DNA from: Bathymodiolus brooksi
Lineage: Eukaryota > Mollusca > Bivalvia > Mytilida > Modiolidae
Assembly: GCA_963680875.1 (NCBI GenBank)
Contig: OY804580.1
Span: 113,153,534 to 113,217,533 of the forward strand
DNA length: 64,000 nt
Reading direction: 5' to 3'
The notes below the pieces were generated by a model that ran no database searches, was not told where the DNA came from, and was given only the letters and a program-made list of their open reading frames with translations. The first letter of the stretch is position 1. Every line of letters starts with the position of its first letter. Made by a program: the position numbers and the translations under genes. Of this stretch, positions 11,270-22,138 are shown in pieces.

Positions 11270-12875
11270 ATACACAAAGAAAAAAGTTAAGCGCCCTCTG
11301 ATATATTAAAACATAATAAGTTACATTAAGCTTAGATTCTAATATTTATATTGATCATAGCAAGAACAATGTTCCATTAAAAAGATGTGCTCACACAGGT
11401 GTGACCATTTTGTCTAATATCGACTAGTCATGCACGTGAACCATGCCTCTCACGCATTAATCAAAATTCAGTATGTTCACGCTTCGAATCTGGGTATTGA
11501 AGTAAAAATAAACTATTCATTCTCAGTAAGCATGGTACGAAGGGGAATATCAGAAGCACAAAGATGGCGAATAATCGGCATGCATACAACAGAGATGTCC
11601 TTCAAAGCTATTGGACGTCAGATGGGCTTCCGGTATACTGTAGTCAGCCAACACACACAAGCCAACAATGTGAAAGACTTGCCAAGATCCGGCAGACCAC
11701 GGGTAACATCTGGTCGTGACGACAGGGCATTGCAGCGTTTGGTTAGACGGATGCCATTCGCAACCAGTCCCATACTCAAACAACACTGGCTGCCCAATAG
11801 ACGTCTGTCAACAAGAACAGTTAGAAACCGTCTGAAAACAGCGGAACTTAAGTTAAGGAGAGTCATTAAACATACACTGTTGGCCGACCGACATCGACGA
11901 TCACGTTTGGCATGGTGTTTAGCACGACGTGGTTGGAAGTTAAGGACATGGCGCAAGATTCATTGGTCAGACAAGAGCCGGTTTCTGCTTCATGTAACCG
12001 ACGGCCGGATGAGGGTTTGGAGACACAAAAATACAGCCTATGCCCCAAGGAACATCCAGCCAACTGTCCCTTGCGATGGAGGCTTAGTAATGGTTTGGAG
12101 GTGTATCTCTCATGACTGCAATCTGGAGTTAGTCACCATACAGGGCAACCTAACTAGTGATCAGTACATCAGAGACGTCTTGCAACCAGCTGTTGCCCCC
12201 CATTTCGACAACCACCCACTAGCTACAAGGCATGTGTTATGGATGACAATGCCAGGCATCATCGTTCAAGAGCAGTAACCGCCTACCTCCAAAGCGAAGC
12301 CGTGACTTCTGTTCCTTGGCCAGCCATGAGCCCGGATTTGAATCCCATAGAGCATATTTGTGACATATTATGCCGTTTTATACATGTTTGGGAACCTCCT
12401 GTGCAAAACATTCGTCAGTTGGAAGCAGCATTGCATCGGTAATGACAGCAGCTAACACAACAGGACATCCGACGTCTAACTGGAGGGATGAGACGCAGGC
12501 TTGAGGCCGTCATCCAAGCACGTGGGGGTTGCACCCGGTACTGAACTTTGAACAATAGATGTCGTCAAGTGATTCATAAGTGACATCTTGAAAGTGAAAT
12601 GACAATCTTATCGTGCTTTTTGAACTGTGAAGGTCAATACTTAAAATGGACATGTTTTACTGCAAAACCTGGCCTTGTGACATTGTGATTAAATATTCAT
12701 TAAATTAACATTTTTCTTGATTTGTGTTTGTGGTTTCTTACAGCCAATGTAATGTCCTAACAGGTCACCATTGCGTTCTTGAGATTATCTGGTCAGTAAT
12801 CTCGTGATACTTGTCGTATCAACATTTGTCATTTCAAAAAAACATGGGGGTGCTTAACTTTTTTCTTTATATAAA
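11270..12875 (+). mobile_element. Tc1/mariner-family DNA transposon
   Basis: Inverted terminal repeats of about 24 bp: AAAGAAAAAAGTTAAGCGCC near 11275 and, inverted, GGTGCTTAACTTTTTTCTTT near 12849. TA dinucleotides lie at both outer edges, as expected from Tc1 TA target sites. The 1.6-kb length fits the family. It contains one transposase pseudogene and sits in the last intron of gene A, in the same orientation as the gene. Confidence 0.85.
11532..12544 (+). pseudogene. Tc1-like transposase, one frameshift and two stops
   Basis: Starts MVRRGISEAQRWRIIGM, a paired-type helix-turn-helix region, then the linker KDLPRSGRPRVTSGRDD. The catalytic domain shows IHWSDKSRF (first Asp), then after a frameshift near 12236 MDDNARHHRSRAV (second Asp) and SPDLNPIEHICDIL (third acidic residue). 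In-frame TAA and TGA at about 12440 cut off a recognisable C-terminus ending GGMRRRLEAVIQARGGCTRY. It would cut and paste the element by a DDE mechanism, but the breaks make it inactive. Confidence 0.9.
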
Positions 12876-12917
12876 GAACGACAACTCGAACAAAAAACGA
12901 TATTTCTTCAATAAGTT

Positions 12918-12944
12918 CATCTATTCATCTTAAGTGAATAGATG
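12918..12944. repeat. Short perfect inverted repeat
   Basis: CATCTATTCA and its exact reverse complement are separated by seven bases. Could form a small hairpin; no function is suggested by its intronic position. Confidence 0.6.
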
Positions 12945-12949
12945 CGATT

Positions 12950-13020
12950 ATTTTCGTGAACACGACGCGTTTCTGCAATAACCTTTATAAAGTATACTCA
13001 ATGTCTAAAGATTGGAAAGC
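12950..13020 (-). repeat. Dispersed repeat R3, partial
   Basis: Minus-strand copy with the GCGTTTCTGCAATAACCTT and AAAGATTGGAAAGC landmarks of R3. It ends about 125 bases upstream of gene A's last exon. Confidence 0.6.
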
Positions 13021-13146
13021 TAGATACTCTTAAAAAAATATTTGAGAGAAAGACAATTAGATTAGATGAACGTGCATTGTTTAAAATGTATGTACATGCA
13101 TTGTATTTAAACATGTCGATAATGTATGTGTTTCTCTCTTCTACAG

Positions 13147-13391
13147 CAGATAATGAAAACCAGAATGGAGACGGCGTTGGTAGTGACATCGTTATATGTA
13201 CGCTGGTTATTAATATAATAATGGTAATGTCCGTTCTTCTATATATATGTATCGGGGGAACATTACATGACAAATGTCCTTGTAAAAGATTAAAGGAGCA
13301 ACAAGTCAGACGATGCAGCACAACAAACAACGATGAAATCATGATCATATCAGTGATGGAATCTCCTAATGACCAACATATGCCTATCTAA
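13147..13391 (+). CDS. Gene A exon 5: transmembrane segment and cytoplasmic tail
   Basis: Acceptor CTCTTCTACAG, entering in phase 1, followed by another CAG (NAGNAG), so the exon can begin at 13147 or 13150 without changing frame. Encodes an Asp/Asn/Gly-rich stalk, the helix IVICTLVINIIMVMSVLLYI and a tail of about 45 residues ending NDQHMPI at the TAA. No tyrosine signalling motif in the tail. No AATAAA was seen close to the stop. Confidence 0.75.
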
Positions 13392-13954
13392 TATACATGT
13401 AACTTATATATACAGTGTAAACATCAGCTAATCATCGTATAATCTCATTTCTGTAGTTTTATTGCAGTTACATTGTATTCACTAAAACATGGTTTCTGAA
13501 AACTGGTGAAGGTTCTAAGGATTCAAACCCACAGAACTTCGTGGTGCATTATCAGGTGGTGGATAGGGGGAGGCTCCCGATGGGGGAGGGGGTTGTCAAG
13601 TTATAATAGGGAAAGTCTGACCGTGGATCATACTGGGTAACGTGTTTAGAGAGGGCTACACTTCCTTCAGGTTAAAAACCTCTTTCACAGATTGTGAAAA
13701 GAAGTGGGTTCATGGTAGGAACTACAAAAGAGTCAATTTCTCACCCATGCCGAATTCTTCATACTCTTCCAGTGGCAGTCAAAAGTCGTTAACCTGTCCG
13801 TTCCCACGTTTGTATAATAATATTTTCATATTGTTAAGCACAATCTCATCCAGAATATAGCTGAAATACTGTTCGCTATGATTATCCATTATTTTGTTTT
13901 ACACTTTTCCTAATCCACTTCGTAGATGTTGCTGATTTTTGACAAACATTCTAT

Positions 13955-14070
13955 ACCGTAGATGTCTAATTCTGTGCGCACCCGATTTTGGAATAACCTT
14001 CATCAAGGTCAAAAGATTGGAAATCATAATAATTTAAATGTCGTTTACAGCAAGAATACTAAAGGGCTTA
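13955..14070 (-). repeat. Dispersed repeat R3, partial
   Basis: Minus-strand copy with GGAATAACCTTCATCAAGG, AAAAGATTGGAAA and AATAATTTAAAT, the same order as in the fuller copy at 37676. Confidence 0.6.
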
Positions 14071-14088
14071 CACAGGATAGCCAAACTC

Positions 14089-14330
14089 GGCTAAAGAAGA
14101 GTTTGAAGATACCAAAGGGGCAATCAGAATCTGTATATCAAAGAAGAGCAGACAAAAGGACAAACAACGATCTACAAAACATATACATAAAACTTAAGAT
14201 CGAGTAACACGAACCCCACTAAAAACCGGGGTGAACTCAGGTGCTCCGTCAGGGTGAGCAGTTCCTGCTCCACTAGTGGCACCCGTCGTGTTAATCTAGT
14301 TACAAATCCGGTAATAAGTCGTGAATGAGG
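14089..14330 (+). repeat. Dispersed repeat R1, near-complete reference copy
   Basis: Shows R1 from end to end: TTTGAAGATACCAAAGGGG, CAATCAGAATCTGTATATC, AAAAGGACAAACAACGATC, GATCGAGTAACACGAACCCC, CCGGGGTGAACTCAGGTGCT, CTGCTCCACTAGTGGCACCC and GTCGTGTTAATC. No tandem expansion in this copy. Confidence 0.85.
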
Positions 14331-14622
14331 AAAGGACTAAAGTCATCTGTGCCTGATGTAGGAAAACCTTAGTTTTAATAATAATTGCATTATTTAGGAA
14401 CTGTGCACTTCCATTCTAACATGTCTAATTAATCATGTCAGTGCCATCTAAGTTATATTTCAAACGTCGCAGGCGACACATGTTTTGAGATTTGTAAAAT
14501 TTATGTATACACTAAATCTTAAATATATATATGTATATAATTTTAAATAAATATATGATTTCTATTCTTTTAAATCGTGATTTTATTTGTATATATAATC
14601 TGTTTTGCTTTGATGTTTTTTT

Positions 14623-14735
14623 GGGCAACAGGTGTAGGGTTCTCCATCTATAAATCATATTATATATCTGAACAGAAAACAAAGTATACTAATGTTTATA
14701 GAATATTTGTCAATGAATATATTAAAAGACTATAA
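14623..14735 (+). repeat. Direct repeat, copy 1 of a 113-bp duplication
   Basis: Nearly identical to 15808-15920 (shared TGTAGGGTTCTCCATCTATA and TATACTAATGTTTATAGAAT). The copies are about 1.19 kb apart in the same orientation. Confidence 0.9.
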
Positions 14736-15003
14736 GAAAATAAAAAACTTGAAATGTGAGTTCAAATTCCGTGGAGGGAAGAACAAAAAATTGTCAGCTC
14801 AAAGATCTAATTCTAACATTGTTTGGTTTAATTTTCAGACGTCTGAAATTGGAAATCTTTGAGGTGACAAATTATATATATAATTTTATATGAATATATT
14901 TTTTTCTCTTTTAAATCATTGTTTTATTTGTACATATAAACTGTGCTTTTTGTTAATCTTTCACTTTTATAAATAAATAATCGTGTTTTTGAAAAGTATT
15001 GAA

Positions 15004-15297
15004 TTAATTGTACTGGTTCCCAGCATATATTTCTGTCAACATTCGTTTAATGTGCGGTAACAGATCAAGGTAAACACAGGCTGCTTGTGTGATTAGGCTA
15101 TTCATAGCTATCGGCGAGGATGTGCTACCATATTTATGACAATGTTCGGCTTGTGAAAAACAGCGGTATAATTGAAAATTTAAAAGCCGCTTTGTTGTTA
15201 AATCAAAGAGTCTATCATCAAGGAAAAAATAAACAATAGCGAATGAATTAATCTGACACATGACTTTGTTTTTAATTTCGTTAGCTTGTGCATCCAT
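15004..15297 (-). CDS. Unrecognised 97-codon ORF
   Basis: Opens at an ATG and encodes MDAQANEIKNKVMC, later YFFLDDRLFDLTTKRLL and LITQAACVYLDLLPHIKRML. Composition is more protein-like than its neighbours, with mixed helical character, but I do not recognise it and no splice context is evident. It lies between the two copies of the 113-bp duplication and may be a fragment of a mobile element. Confidence 0.25.
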   Translation of the reverse strand: MDAQANEIKNKVMCQINSFAIVYFFLDDRLFDLTTKRLLNFQLYRCFSQAEHCHKYGSTSSPIAMNSLITQAACVYLDLLPHIKRMLTEIYAGNQYN

Positions 15298-15549
15298 TCA
15301 TTAAAATTTAGATTACGTTTCATTGATTTTGAATGCCATAAATTAGCGTGTGTGTTATTAATTGACAACTTGTTAATCTTTATTGTTTGAATATTTTAAA
15401 GAAAAGTCTTGATTGACATCATTAACAACATCAAAGGTGGGATTATTGATTTTTCAATTACCGATAACAGAAGTGTCAAGTGCACTTGACCATTCTAATA
15501 TGTGATCGTCCGTGCATAACGGAAGACAGGTAAACGATTTGTTTGTTCA

Positions 15550-15780
15550 GCAATTATCTTCGTTATATCATGTCAATTTTGAGTAATTAAAACGTTGTTT
15601 GGGTTTAAAATTCTCTTCGTTATAACCCTGATTTCGTTATAAAAAATTTGTAATAGGCCTTCAAAAATACATTGTTTAAATAACGATGGGACCGGGGATT
15701 TATCTTTACTTCGTTATAAGCGTGATTTCGTTACAGGCCTGTTCGTTATTAACGAACTCTACTGTACATGTAATCTGTTT
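15550..15780. mobile_element. MITE-like repeat with CGTTATAA motifs
   Basis: Repeated TTCGTTATAA-type words and an end reading TTCGTTATTAACGAACTCTA, itself a palindrome around GTTATTAAC. This looks like one end of a small non-autonomous DNA element; the other end is unclear. Confidence 0.4.
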
Positions 15781-15807
15781 TTGTTTTTTTCTTTTTTTCT
15801 TTTGTTT

Positions 15808-15920
15808 TGGTAACAGTTGTAGGGTTCTCCATCTATAAATCATATTATATATCTGAACAGAAAATAAAGTATACTAATGTTTATAGAATATTTGTCAATG
15901 AATATATTAAAAGAATAAAA
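15808..15920 (+). repeat. Direct repeat, copy 2 of the 113-bp duplication
   Basis: Partner of 14623-14735; differs at only a few positions, so the duplication is fairly recent. Confidence 0.9.
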
Positions 15921-16481
15921 GAAAAAACATTTCAAAAGAGCACATTTTTAATGATAGTAAACAATCATATACAAAATGTAAAATAAGTAAATATGTCTTA
16001 AATGTATTCAATATATATAGTACTTAGTTTATATATTTTTCATGTAATTCTGATCATAGCCATGGATACACAGAAAAGGATGTAACAGGGAAACACCAAA
16101 AGGAGCTTGGACTTTTGGAGTGTTATTTGTAACAAGCATTTGAATAAAAAAACAATAATCTGATTGCTTTATTCACAAATGTCCAATGGTCTTCTATATA
16201 TAGAAATTGATACGTTACATCGATGCCTGTGAAATACTAAAATTTCAAAGTGAAAGTAAACAAATCCAACATCTCACATAGTGAAACTACAACATTGAAC
16301 TCTGTAATAAATAGTCTTTCATTTCGAATATCTGAAATAAATCGCACGTAACTCGTAACCATGGAAATTCTCCCATGTACTAATGTGCATGCATTAACTA
16401 CTGTGTTATTCAGTTACTAAAGGTTTATTCTCGGAATAAAGAGTAGCTATACTATATTTATATACTTTCAGTTTTAAACAA

Positions 16482-17300
16482 ACCATGGACATCCCCGTGG
16501 GAACAATTTGAGCCCATTTCATTGTCGATATTTCCGCATACTTCTATGAGGCAGAGTTTATACAAACACTTATCAAGGACAAACTAATTACGACAGGTAA
16601 ACCCTTTATTCTCACTTTCAGGTGTTATGATGATGTTCTGTCAATTAATAGTACAAACGTTGTTACCTGGATTTCATTAATATACTCCATAAAACTTGAA
16701 ATAAAGGACACTAGAAACAGATTCCTCAGCTCTGCATCATTTCCTCATATTAATCAATGATTTGACACTAATCCTCAACTTTATATCTGACTCTAATACC
16801 TCTAATTTGTCATACAATAAGCAATAGCTATACATTTCAAATGAAAATGGATCGTTTCCTTTATAAGTATATTTGTGTTCTTTGGTCTTTGCTGTATCAC
16901 CTGCAATACCTCCATGAACAAAACCATATGAGTAACACTTCTTTAAGAATTATGTGTTTTACAAGAAGCAGGAACTCCTTACCCTTTGTGGGCACCAGGA
17001 ACAACGCTCCCCCTTTTTCCGGTTTTCTGTGTTGTCTTGTGTGTGCTTTATTTTTTGTTTGTGTTCGCCCTAGTGTTGCCAGTATATCTGTATTGACCAT
17101 TATTGATTGTCCCTTCGGTTTTCTCTAACGTTTATTAATATTTCAAAACTCATGCGTTCCCCTCTAACTTGCTGTTTCCATTCAGAATCTTTACAACGTC
17201 ACCGTCTTCTGAGTACTAAACTATTAAGTCAAGGATTTCTAAATCATACTATCTCTCAAAAAGTTTTTCGGAAAATTGACAAATTTGCAGTGACAAAAGT
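16482..17300 (+). pseudogene. Degraded Penelope-like reverse transcriptase, split by an R2 insertion
   Basis: Translations across several frames read MDIPVGTI, then YFYEAEFIQTLIKDKLI, then FRCYDDVLSIN (the catalytic YxDD region with an altered first residue), then LEIKDT. After an R2 insertion at about 16960-17150 comes LQRHRLLSTKLLSQGF. The order matches the intact RT at 40270, where the same blocks read GIPMGTN, YESEFLQKLVKDKK, YRYIDDVLSIN and LKRHLHLRNRLLDQGY. Stops and frameshifts make it dead. Confidence 0.7.
16960..17150 (+). repeat. Dispersed repeat R2, partial
   Basis: AAGCAGGAACTCCTTACCCT at the left, TTTTCTGTGTTGTCTTGTGT in the middle, GATTGTCCCTTCGGTTTTCT and TAACGTTTATT at the right. 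Inserted within the dead Penelope-like RT, so it is younger than that copy. Confidence 0.75.
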
Positions 17301-17600
17301 TTCGGCAATTAAAATACGGTTCAAATTTGATAGTATTACTTTGTTTTTAAAAGCTTCCGATGGCTTTGTGTACTATCTGATATCTACGCGAATATTGAGA
17401 TCACGTGCTATCTTTTATTGAAGTAAAATTATACATATGACAACTACTGTGTCCTGAAGATTTAATAAATTATGCATAGTACTAGAAATTGGAGCTTTCT
17501 TTCTAAGAAATATTTGAGGATACCAAATTAATAAAAAAAAGAATTAATACTTGTTTTCGAATACCTTTAATTTAATGTATTATAGCCTGTTAAAGAATGA

Positions 17601-17962
17601 TCTAAAAACCGAGGGTGAACTCAGGTGCTCCAGAAGGGTAAACAGTTCCTCCTCCACTAGTGACACCCGTCGTGTTAAAGGAAAATTCGCAATGGGAAAA
17701 TTGAAATCATCTCTTTTGTCGTAAAGTTTCGTTCTTAACCGCCCCTCACTGAATTTCGATGTGTAATTAAGATATCAAAAGATAATCGGCAGTCTTACAT
17801 TAAAGGACAGACTATACAATAACTGAAAGAAAAATGAATGGAAGTCAAACAATGATCTATAAAGCACTACACAAAAAACTAAGGATATAACAATACGATC
17901 ACAATATAAAACGCTCCGGAAGGGTAAAAAGTGCTACAATATTGACACCCGTCGTGCTATTC
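17601..17962 (+). repeat. Two partial R1 copies
   Basis: 17601-17680 carries the R1 3' end (GGGTGAACTCAGGTGCTCC, CACCCGTCGTGTTA). 17818-17962 carries AATGATCTATAAAGCACTAC, CTCCGGAAGGGTAAAAAGTG and CACCCGTCGTGCT. Confidence 0.75.
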
Positions 17963-17999
17963 TGGTAATAAACATAATCTCTGTGTTTTTTATGTGAAC

Positions 18000-18075
18000 C
18001 TGTTGTGGATTACAAGTGTGGTGAACATGTTGTGGATTACAAGTGATGTGAGCCTGTTGTGGATTACAAGTCATT
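18000..18075 (+). repeat. Three-copy tandem repeat, about 28 bp
   Basis: CTGTTGTGGATTACAAGTG-type units repeated three times. A micro-array between an R1 and another R1 copy. Confidence 0.8.
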
Positions 18076-18135
18076 CAAATTGTTCAGATAGTTTGTTTCC
18101 AAGGAATTGAAATATTCTACAATTTAGTTTTATAT

Positions 18136-18245
18136 GTATGGTTTGTAGATCGTTGTTTCAGCGTCCTTTTGTACTTTTTTCTTTTGGCCATTGTCTTGTC
18201 TGTTCTTCTTCGATATACGAATTCTGATTACCCTTTTGAATCAAG
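18136..18245 (-). repeat. Dispersed repeat R1, partial
   Basis: Minus-strand R1 5' half: TTTGTAGATCGTTGTTTCAG, TTTTGGCCATTGTCTTGTCT and CTTCGATATACGAATTCTGA. It ends at the R1 GGTAATCAG position. Confidence 0.75.
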
Positions 18246-18339
18246 GATTAACGATACTCTATGAAAACTTTATTCACTGGAAAAAGGGGTACATGCACTT
18301 ATATGTTGTAGAATAAAATTAAGAGAAACAAACTATCTG

Positions 18340-18729
18340 AACAATTCCAATGTACAACAGCAAAATCATAGAAAGAGGGACAAAACTTGAGTTATTTGTA
18401 GCTTTTTAAAAGCTAAACAATCAACATGTCTAAGGAGATTACGTTCCATGGCTATAGAAGTTTTTAAGATAATAAATAAACAAACTCCTGTATATTTACA
18501 TGATTTAGTAACTATAAAGAAAAGTTCTTACTCTTTTAGATACAACAACACTGTCAACATACCAAGAGTTAACACCACCAGGTATGGTTTGCATTCACTG
18601 AGATATGGTGCAGCAAAATTGTGGAACGAACTTCCAAATGACTTGCGTGAGGGAATAAGTTTAAATAATTTTAAAAACTTGATAAGCAAATGGGATGGGG
18701 ATGGGTGCTCGTGTTCTTTTTGTTCCTAG
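18340..18729 (+). pseudogene. LINE reverse-transcriptase C-terminus
   Basis: The open part reads MAIEVFKIINKQTPVYLHDL, later NTTRYGLHSLRYGAAKLWNE and LPNDLREGISLNNFKNLISK. This LxxLRYxAxKLWNxLPxxLR pattern is the typical end of CR1/Jockey-like non-LTR retrotransposon polyproteins. Upstream frames are broken. The 3' UTR and tail follow to 19670. Confidence 0.8.
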
Positions 18730-19330
18730 AACTTTTATTCCGCAAGGTTTTCCGTGCCATGTCTCAGTGATGTGCATTTAAAAAATGTGTTTTCGCTTTG
18801 CTATACATATATTTCTTGCATGGCACTGCTTATGTGCTTGCTTTATTTTGTATTTTAATCCCTACTTTTGTAAGGTAGTGCTTGTGTTCGTAGTGCTTAT
18901 AACCTAATTATCTGCTGCTGCATTTTAATTATGCTTGAATTTTTATATGTTTGTCAATGCATGTCCATGTATTTTTGTGGGTATATATATATATATACCT
19001 GTATGTGTAATATGTATGTCAGTTTAAAAAAGCTCTTTCGAGCTTATGTTTTTATTGTTATTTATATGTTTCTAATTAAAGCATATACCGACTTTAAAAT
19101 TTTTTACTTACCTTGATACTTTTCAGTTTAACTGGTGCTCTATTTTAGTGCTTGGCTATTTCTGCATGAATATTTTTAAAATATTTTTTTTTAGAATATT
19201 TTTAAAAAATATGTTTTAAAAGTACATGAATATTTTATGTGTTTTGAGTTAATTTGCTTCTTTGCTTAAATATAGACTGCTTATAATTTGCATGAATGTA
19301 CTTGTATGTGTAATGGCTGCTAAATGTCGG

Positions 19331-19435
19331 CATCTATTTTCTGTTTTGACCTCTGGTCCTGTGACAGTGGGTGCGCAGAGAGGCAGTTGCCACATGCGCA
19401 CTGGCTGTGGGGGTCCAGAGGTCAAAACACAGAGA
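19331..19435. repeat. Imperfect palindrome of about 100 bp
   Basis: Arms TTTTGACCTCTGG (19344-19356) and CCAGAGGTCAAAA (19415-19427) are exact reverse complements, with further inner pairing (ACAG/CTGT, TGCGCA/TGCGCA). It interrupts the LINE 3' UTR and may be a fold-back MITE inserted there. Confidence 0.75.
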
Positions 19436-19596
19436 TGTATACATAGGTTTGTCTTGATGTGTATTGGTTTTGTATTGAATGACATGTTTTTGTTGTGCTG
19501 TATTTAATTTATGTAATTTTGTTATGCATGTCGGTTTGAAAAGCTCTTGAGAGCTTATGTTGTATTGTTATAAAATGTACCGACTTTAAATACAAC

Positions 19597-19599
<3 letters not shown>

Positions 19600-19670
<71 letters not shown>
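19600..19670 (+). repeat. (TGAT)n microsatellite
   Basis: About seventeen uninterrupted TGAT units at the 3' end of the LINE. Microsatellite tails are typical of some LINE clades. Confidence 0.95.
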
Positions 19671-19671
<1 letters not shown>

Positions 19672-21630
19672 TAAACATGGTGATCATGGGGACGTAGAAA
19701 TCGGGGGAAGGAAACGAAAATTTAGATGTCATTGACAGATTTCAAGGCAAAAATGAATAAATCTAAAATCAATAAATATATGATCAATAATAATAATAAA
19801 ACAAATACAAAACATGAATTTAATGTTAAATATGAAAGATATAAACAAGATATTAGCAAAGACACACTTCAAATGCAAAAAAAAAGTGAAAAAAAACCCA
19901 CATTTTGGCAAAAACATGTCTCCCTGTCATGCCTTCACTTCTCCCTCATGTTCTCTGAGGGAGAAGTCAAGTCTCCCTATTTTTTGCAAGTGTGGTGAGC
20001 TCTGGCTCCTTGTATTTTTATATCTTATTGCTGCTTATGCCAGTGTCAGGCAGTGTGTTATTATTATATGCCGGTGCCCACAAAATATCATTGAAATATC
20101 TCTTTCCAGAAAAAATGTTCATCGAAGTATGTTGTCAAAAATGCCAGAAATGTAACATAATTTGTGTGACAACCTTTTTCTATTGAATTTCAAGGGTTTG
20201 TTAAAAAAAAAGAATTAAATATATACACCAGAATCTTAAATATTATGAAACTATAGAGCAAATTCATTTTATGGTAGTAAAAATAGAAAGCTATGTTTGG
20301 GGAAAAAACTGTAATATCTGATCCTCTCTTATACCGCCGGACCTCCCCCTTCTTCTAAGACAACTAAAGAATAACTAGAATCAAACGAATACAACTGGAG
20401 CACAGAATTTGAAGGAATTTAACAATACAGCTGGGTGGCTGTCTGTGTTTTTTGTGTTTTTTTTTTGTAATGAATTAATCAAGTAGAGTCACCCTCAAAC
20501 CAACCCTCCCCCTCCTCAGCCGACTTGAAAATAAAAAAGACAAATGCAGTCATTTGGTAATTTGGACATCCACTTTGTCATTTATAAGAATTCAAAAGCT
20601 TTTTGTTTTTGGTAACTAGTTATTTTTTATCTCACAAACAAAGAAACTAGCAAAGGATGGGTGTGTGATAAATTTCCTCGACAATTTCATTTTTTTCTGG
20701 GTGCCATCCATGAAACACATAAATTTAAATATTTTAAAAATCTGACGATAAAAGTTTGCCAAATTTGGTGCAATGATGTCTATATGTCTATTCTTCAGTG
20801 TGACGTTTTTTGTTGGAAATTAATTGACAGGAATTTTTTTATTTCGATGTTTAATACCAAGGTGGTCCTCAGGGCATCCCCCTTTGTTGCAGTTTCCACT
20901 GTTTTGCACGTGATTATCTCCAAACAGGATATTCAGATATGCTAGATATTTCATATTTATTCAACAACAACACTCTCAAGTGTATTAACGCCAAAATATT
21001 CCCTTTCAATCAGAAATAAATGTGCATATCTATTAGAATCTTCTGAAACTAGTATTACCATCTGGCGTCAAGAATACCCTCAAAATTGCTATATTTAGGA
21101 TGTGCTATGGAGAAAACGGCACGGTGAAATTTTTTGAAACTTTTGCAGATAAGGTATTTAGACATAACTATTCCATGATGCAAATTTAAAAAAAATTAAT
21201 GATGGGAAAATTTTAGGGTAATCCCTCAAATCATCACATTTATATTAATTCCATATTATGTTACTATTTGGTACTCAATATTCCATTCCACCAAAGTTGG
21301 TGATCTATGTACTTTGGTCTCACACGAAGACCACAAGTCAGTTGACTACGAACATTCACTGGTCCTGATATTGTGTTAGCCATGTTTATGTTTTAGTTCA
21401 ATTAGTGATAGTGTGTGGCATTTGTATTAGTGGAAGAGAATCTGTGCAGGTGTGTTTTTGTTATTGCGTGTTTATGTTTGCATTGCCGTTAGAGATCCAA
21501 TGATCCAGAAAGGATGTTTGTAATTCTATTAAGAAAGTTTATGTTTGTCACAATATCAGAATATGGATTGAGATAAGACGTTGTTCATCGTTTATGTTGA
21601 TATTAGTGGATTGTTAATAACTTAGATAGG
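19671..21630. other. Intergenic, little recognised
   Basis: AT-rich. One hairpin stands out at 19937-19967 (ACTTCTCCCTC and its exact complement around a nine-base loop). Short ORFs show no recognisable product. Confidence 0.45.
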
Positions 21631-21631
21631 C

Positions 21632-21772
21632 CCTTTGGTTTTATTTCTACCAAAACTTTAAATTATTTGGCTTTCCAATCTTTCGATTTTGAGTGTACAT
21701 GATGAAGGTTACTCCTGAAATGCGTCATTATCACTGAATTTGATATCTACGTTTTTATTTATATATATCGTC
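21632..21772 (+). repeat. Dispersed repeat R3
   Basis: Shows R3 in order: GGCCCTTTGGTTTTATTTCT, TTGGCTTTCCAATCTTTCGA, ATGATGAAGGTTACTCCTGA and ATCTACGTTTTTATTTATAT. Confidence 0.8.
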
Positions 21773-21892
21773 CAAACAGATATCTGCTTTTATTTACACA
21801 CATTAAAAGCAAAGACATCCGATATCCTTAAACGGGTTTGCTTTATAAATACTCGTGTCGTTATTTGTTGCTCCACTACAGTGTTCAACATA

Positions 21893-22138
21893 TACCTATC
21901 CGTGTTATGATGTCCGTTACGATTTTCGCATATAAACGATGTACGGTTCGTACCTCCAATTGTTTGTAGGAAATCATGTCTTATTTACGTTATTTGCCTT
22001 TGTTTGAACATAGTAGTGTCCAACACATTCGGTGTGGTGTATTTGTTTTGTTTGTCTTAGTCTTGTGTACCCTATGCTACAAGTTTCCCTGAATTGTCCA
22101 TTTTTGATTGCCCTTCTGGTATTCTCTAACGTTTACAA
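21893..22138 (+). repeat. Dispersed repeat R2
   Basis: GATGTCCGTTACGATTTTCG, CAATTGTTTGTAGGA, GTGTCCAACACATTC, TTTTGTTTGTCTTAGTCTTG, TTTTTGATTGCCCTTCTGG and TATTCTCTAACGTTTA. The last blocks are the ones that align with the 44-45-bp satellite monomer at 46 kb. Confidence 0.8.

Larger units (their letters stand above)
3961..13391 (+). other. Gene A: two-Ig-domain type I membrane receptor (whole coding span)
   Basis: Five exons join into one 305-residue frame with all phases matching (58+306+116+193+245 nt). Order: signal peptide (1-19), Ig V-like domain (C39, W54, C102), second Ig-like domain (C155, C205), a short stalk, one transmembrane helix (about 239-260) and a 45-residue cytoplasmic tail. 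The tail has no tyrosine, so no ITIM or ITAM; it carries CPCKRLK, possible palmitoylation cysteines next to the membrane. Potential N-glycosylation sites include N43 (NES), N112 (NLT) and N202 (NIT). It is predicted to sit in the plasma membrane and bind an extracellular ligand; what ligand is unknown. Gene B downstream is a paralogue with the same exon plan. The exon structure is inferred by eye from splice sites, phase and the A/B comparison. Confidence 0.8.
18730..19670 (+). mobile_element. LINE 3' UTR with (TGAT)n tail
   Basis: Runs from the LINE stop to a (TGAT)n microsatellite. The UTR contains two copies of a segment with a small hairpin (GCTCTTTCGAGC at about 19031, GCTCTTGAGAGC at about 19541) followed by CCGACTTTAAA; the second directly precedes the tail. 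Such paired hairpins before a microsatellite end are consistent with a LINE 3' recognition structure. Confidence 0.65.

Noticed and set aside
11550..12063. Three minus-strand ORFs of 65-112 codons
   Set aside because: They are shadows of the Tc1 transposase on the + strand.
13642..13860. 72-codon + ORF after gene A
   Set aside because: No recognisable motif, no splice context and low-complexity serine content; chance ORF.
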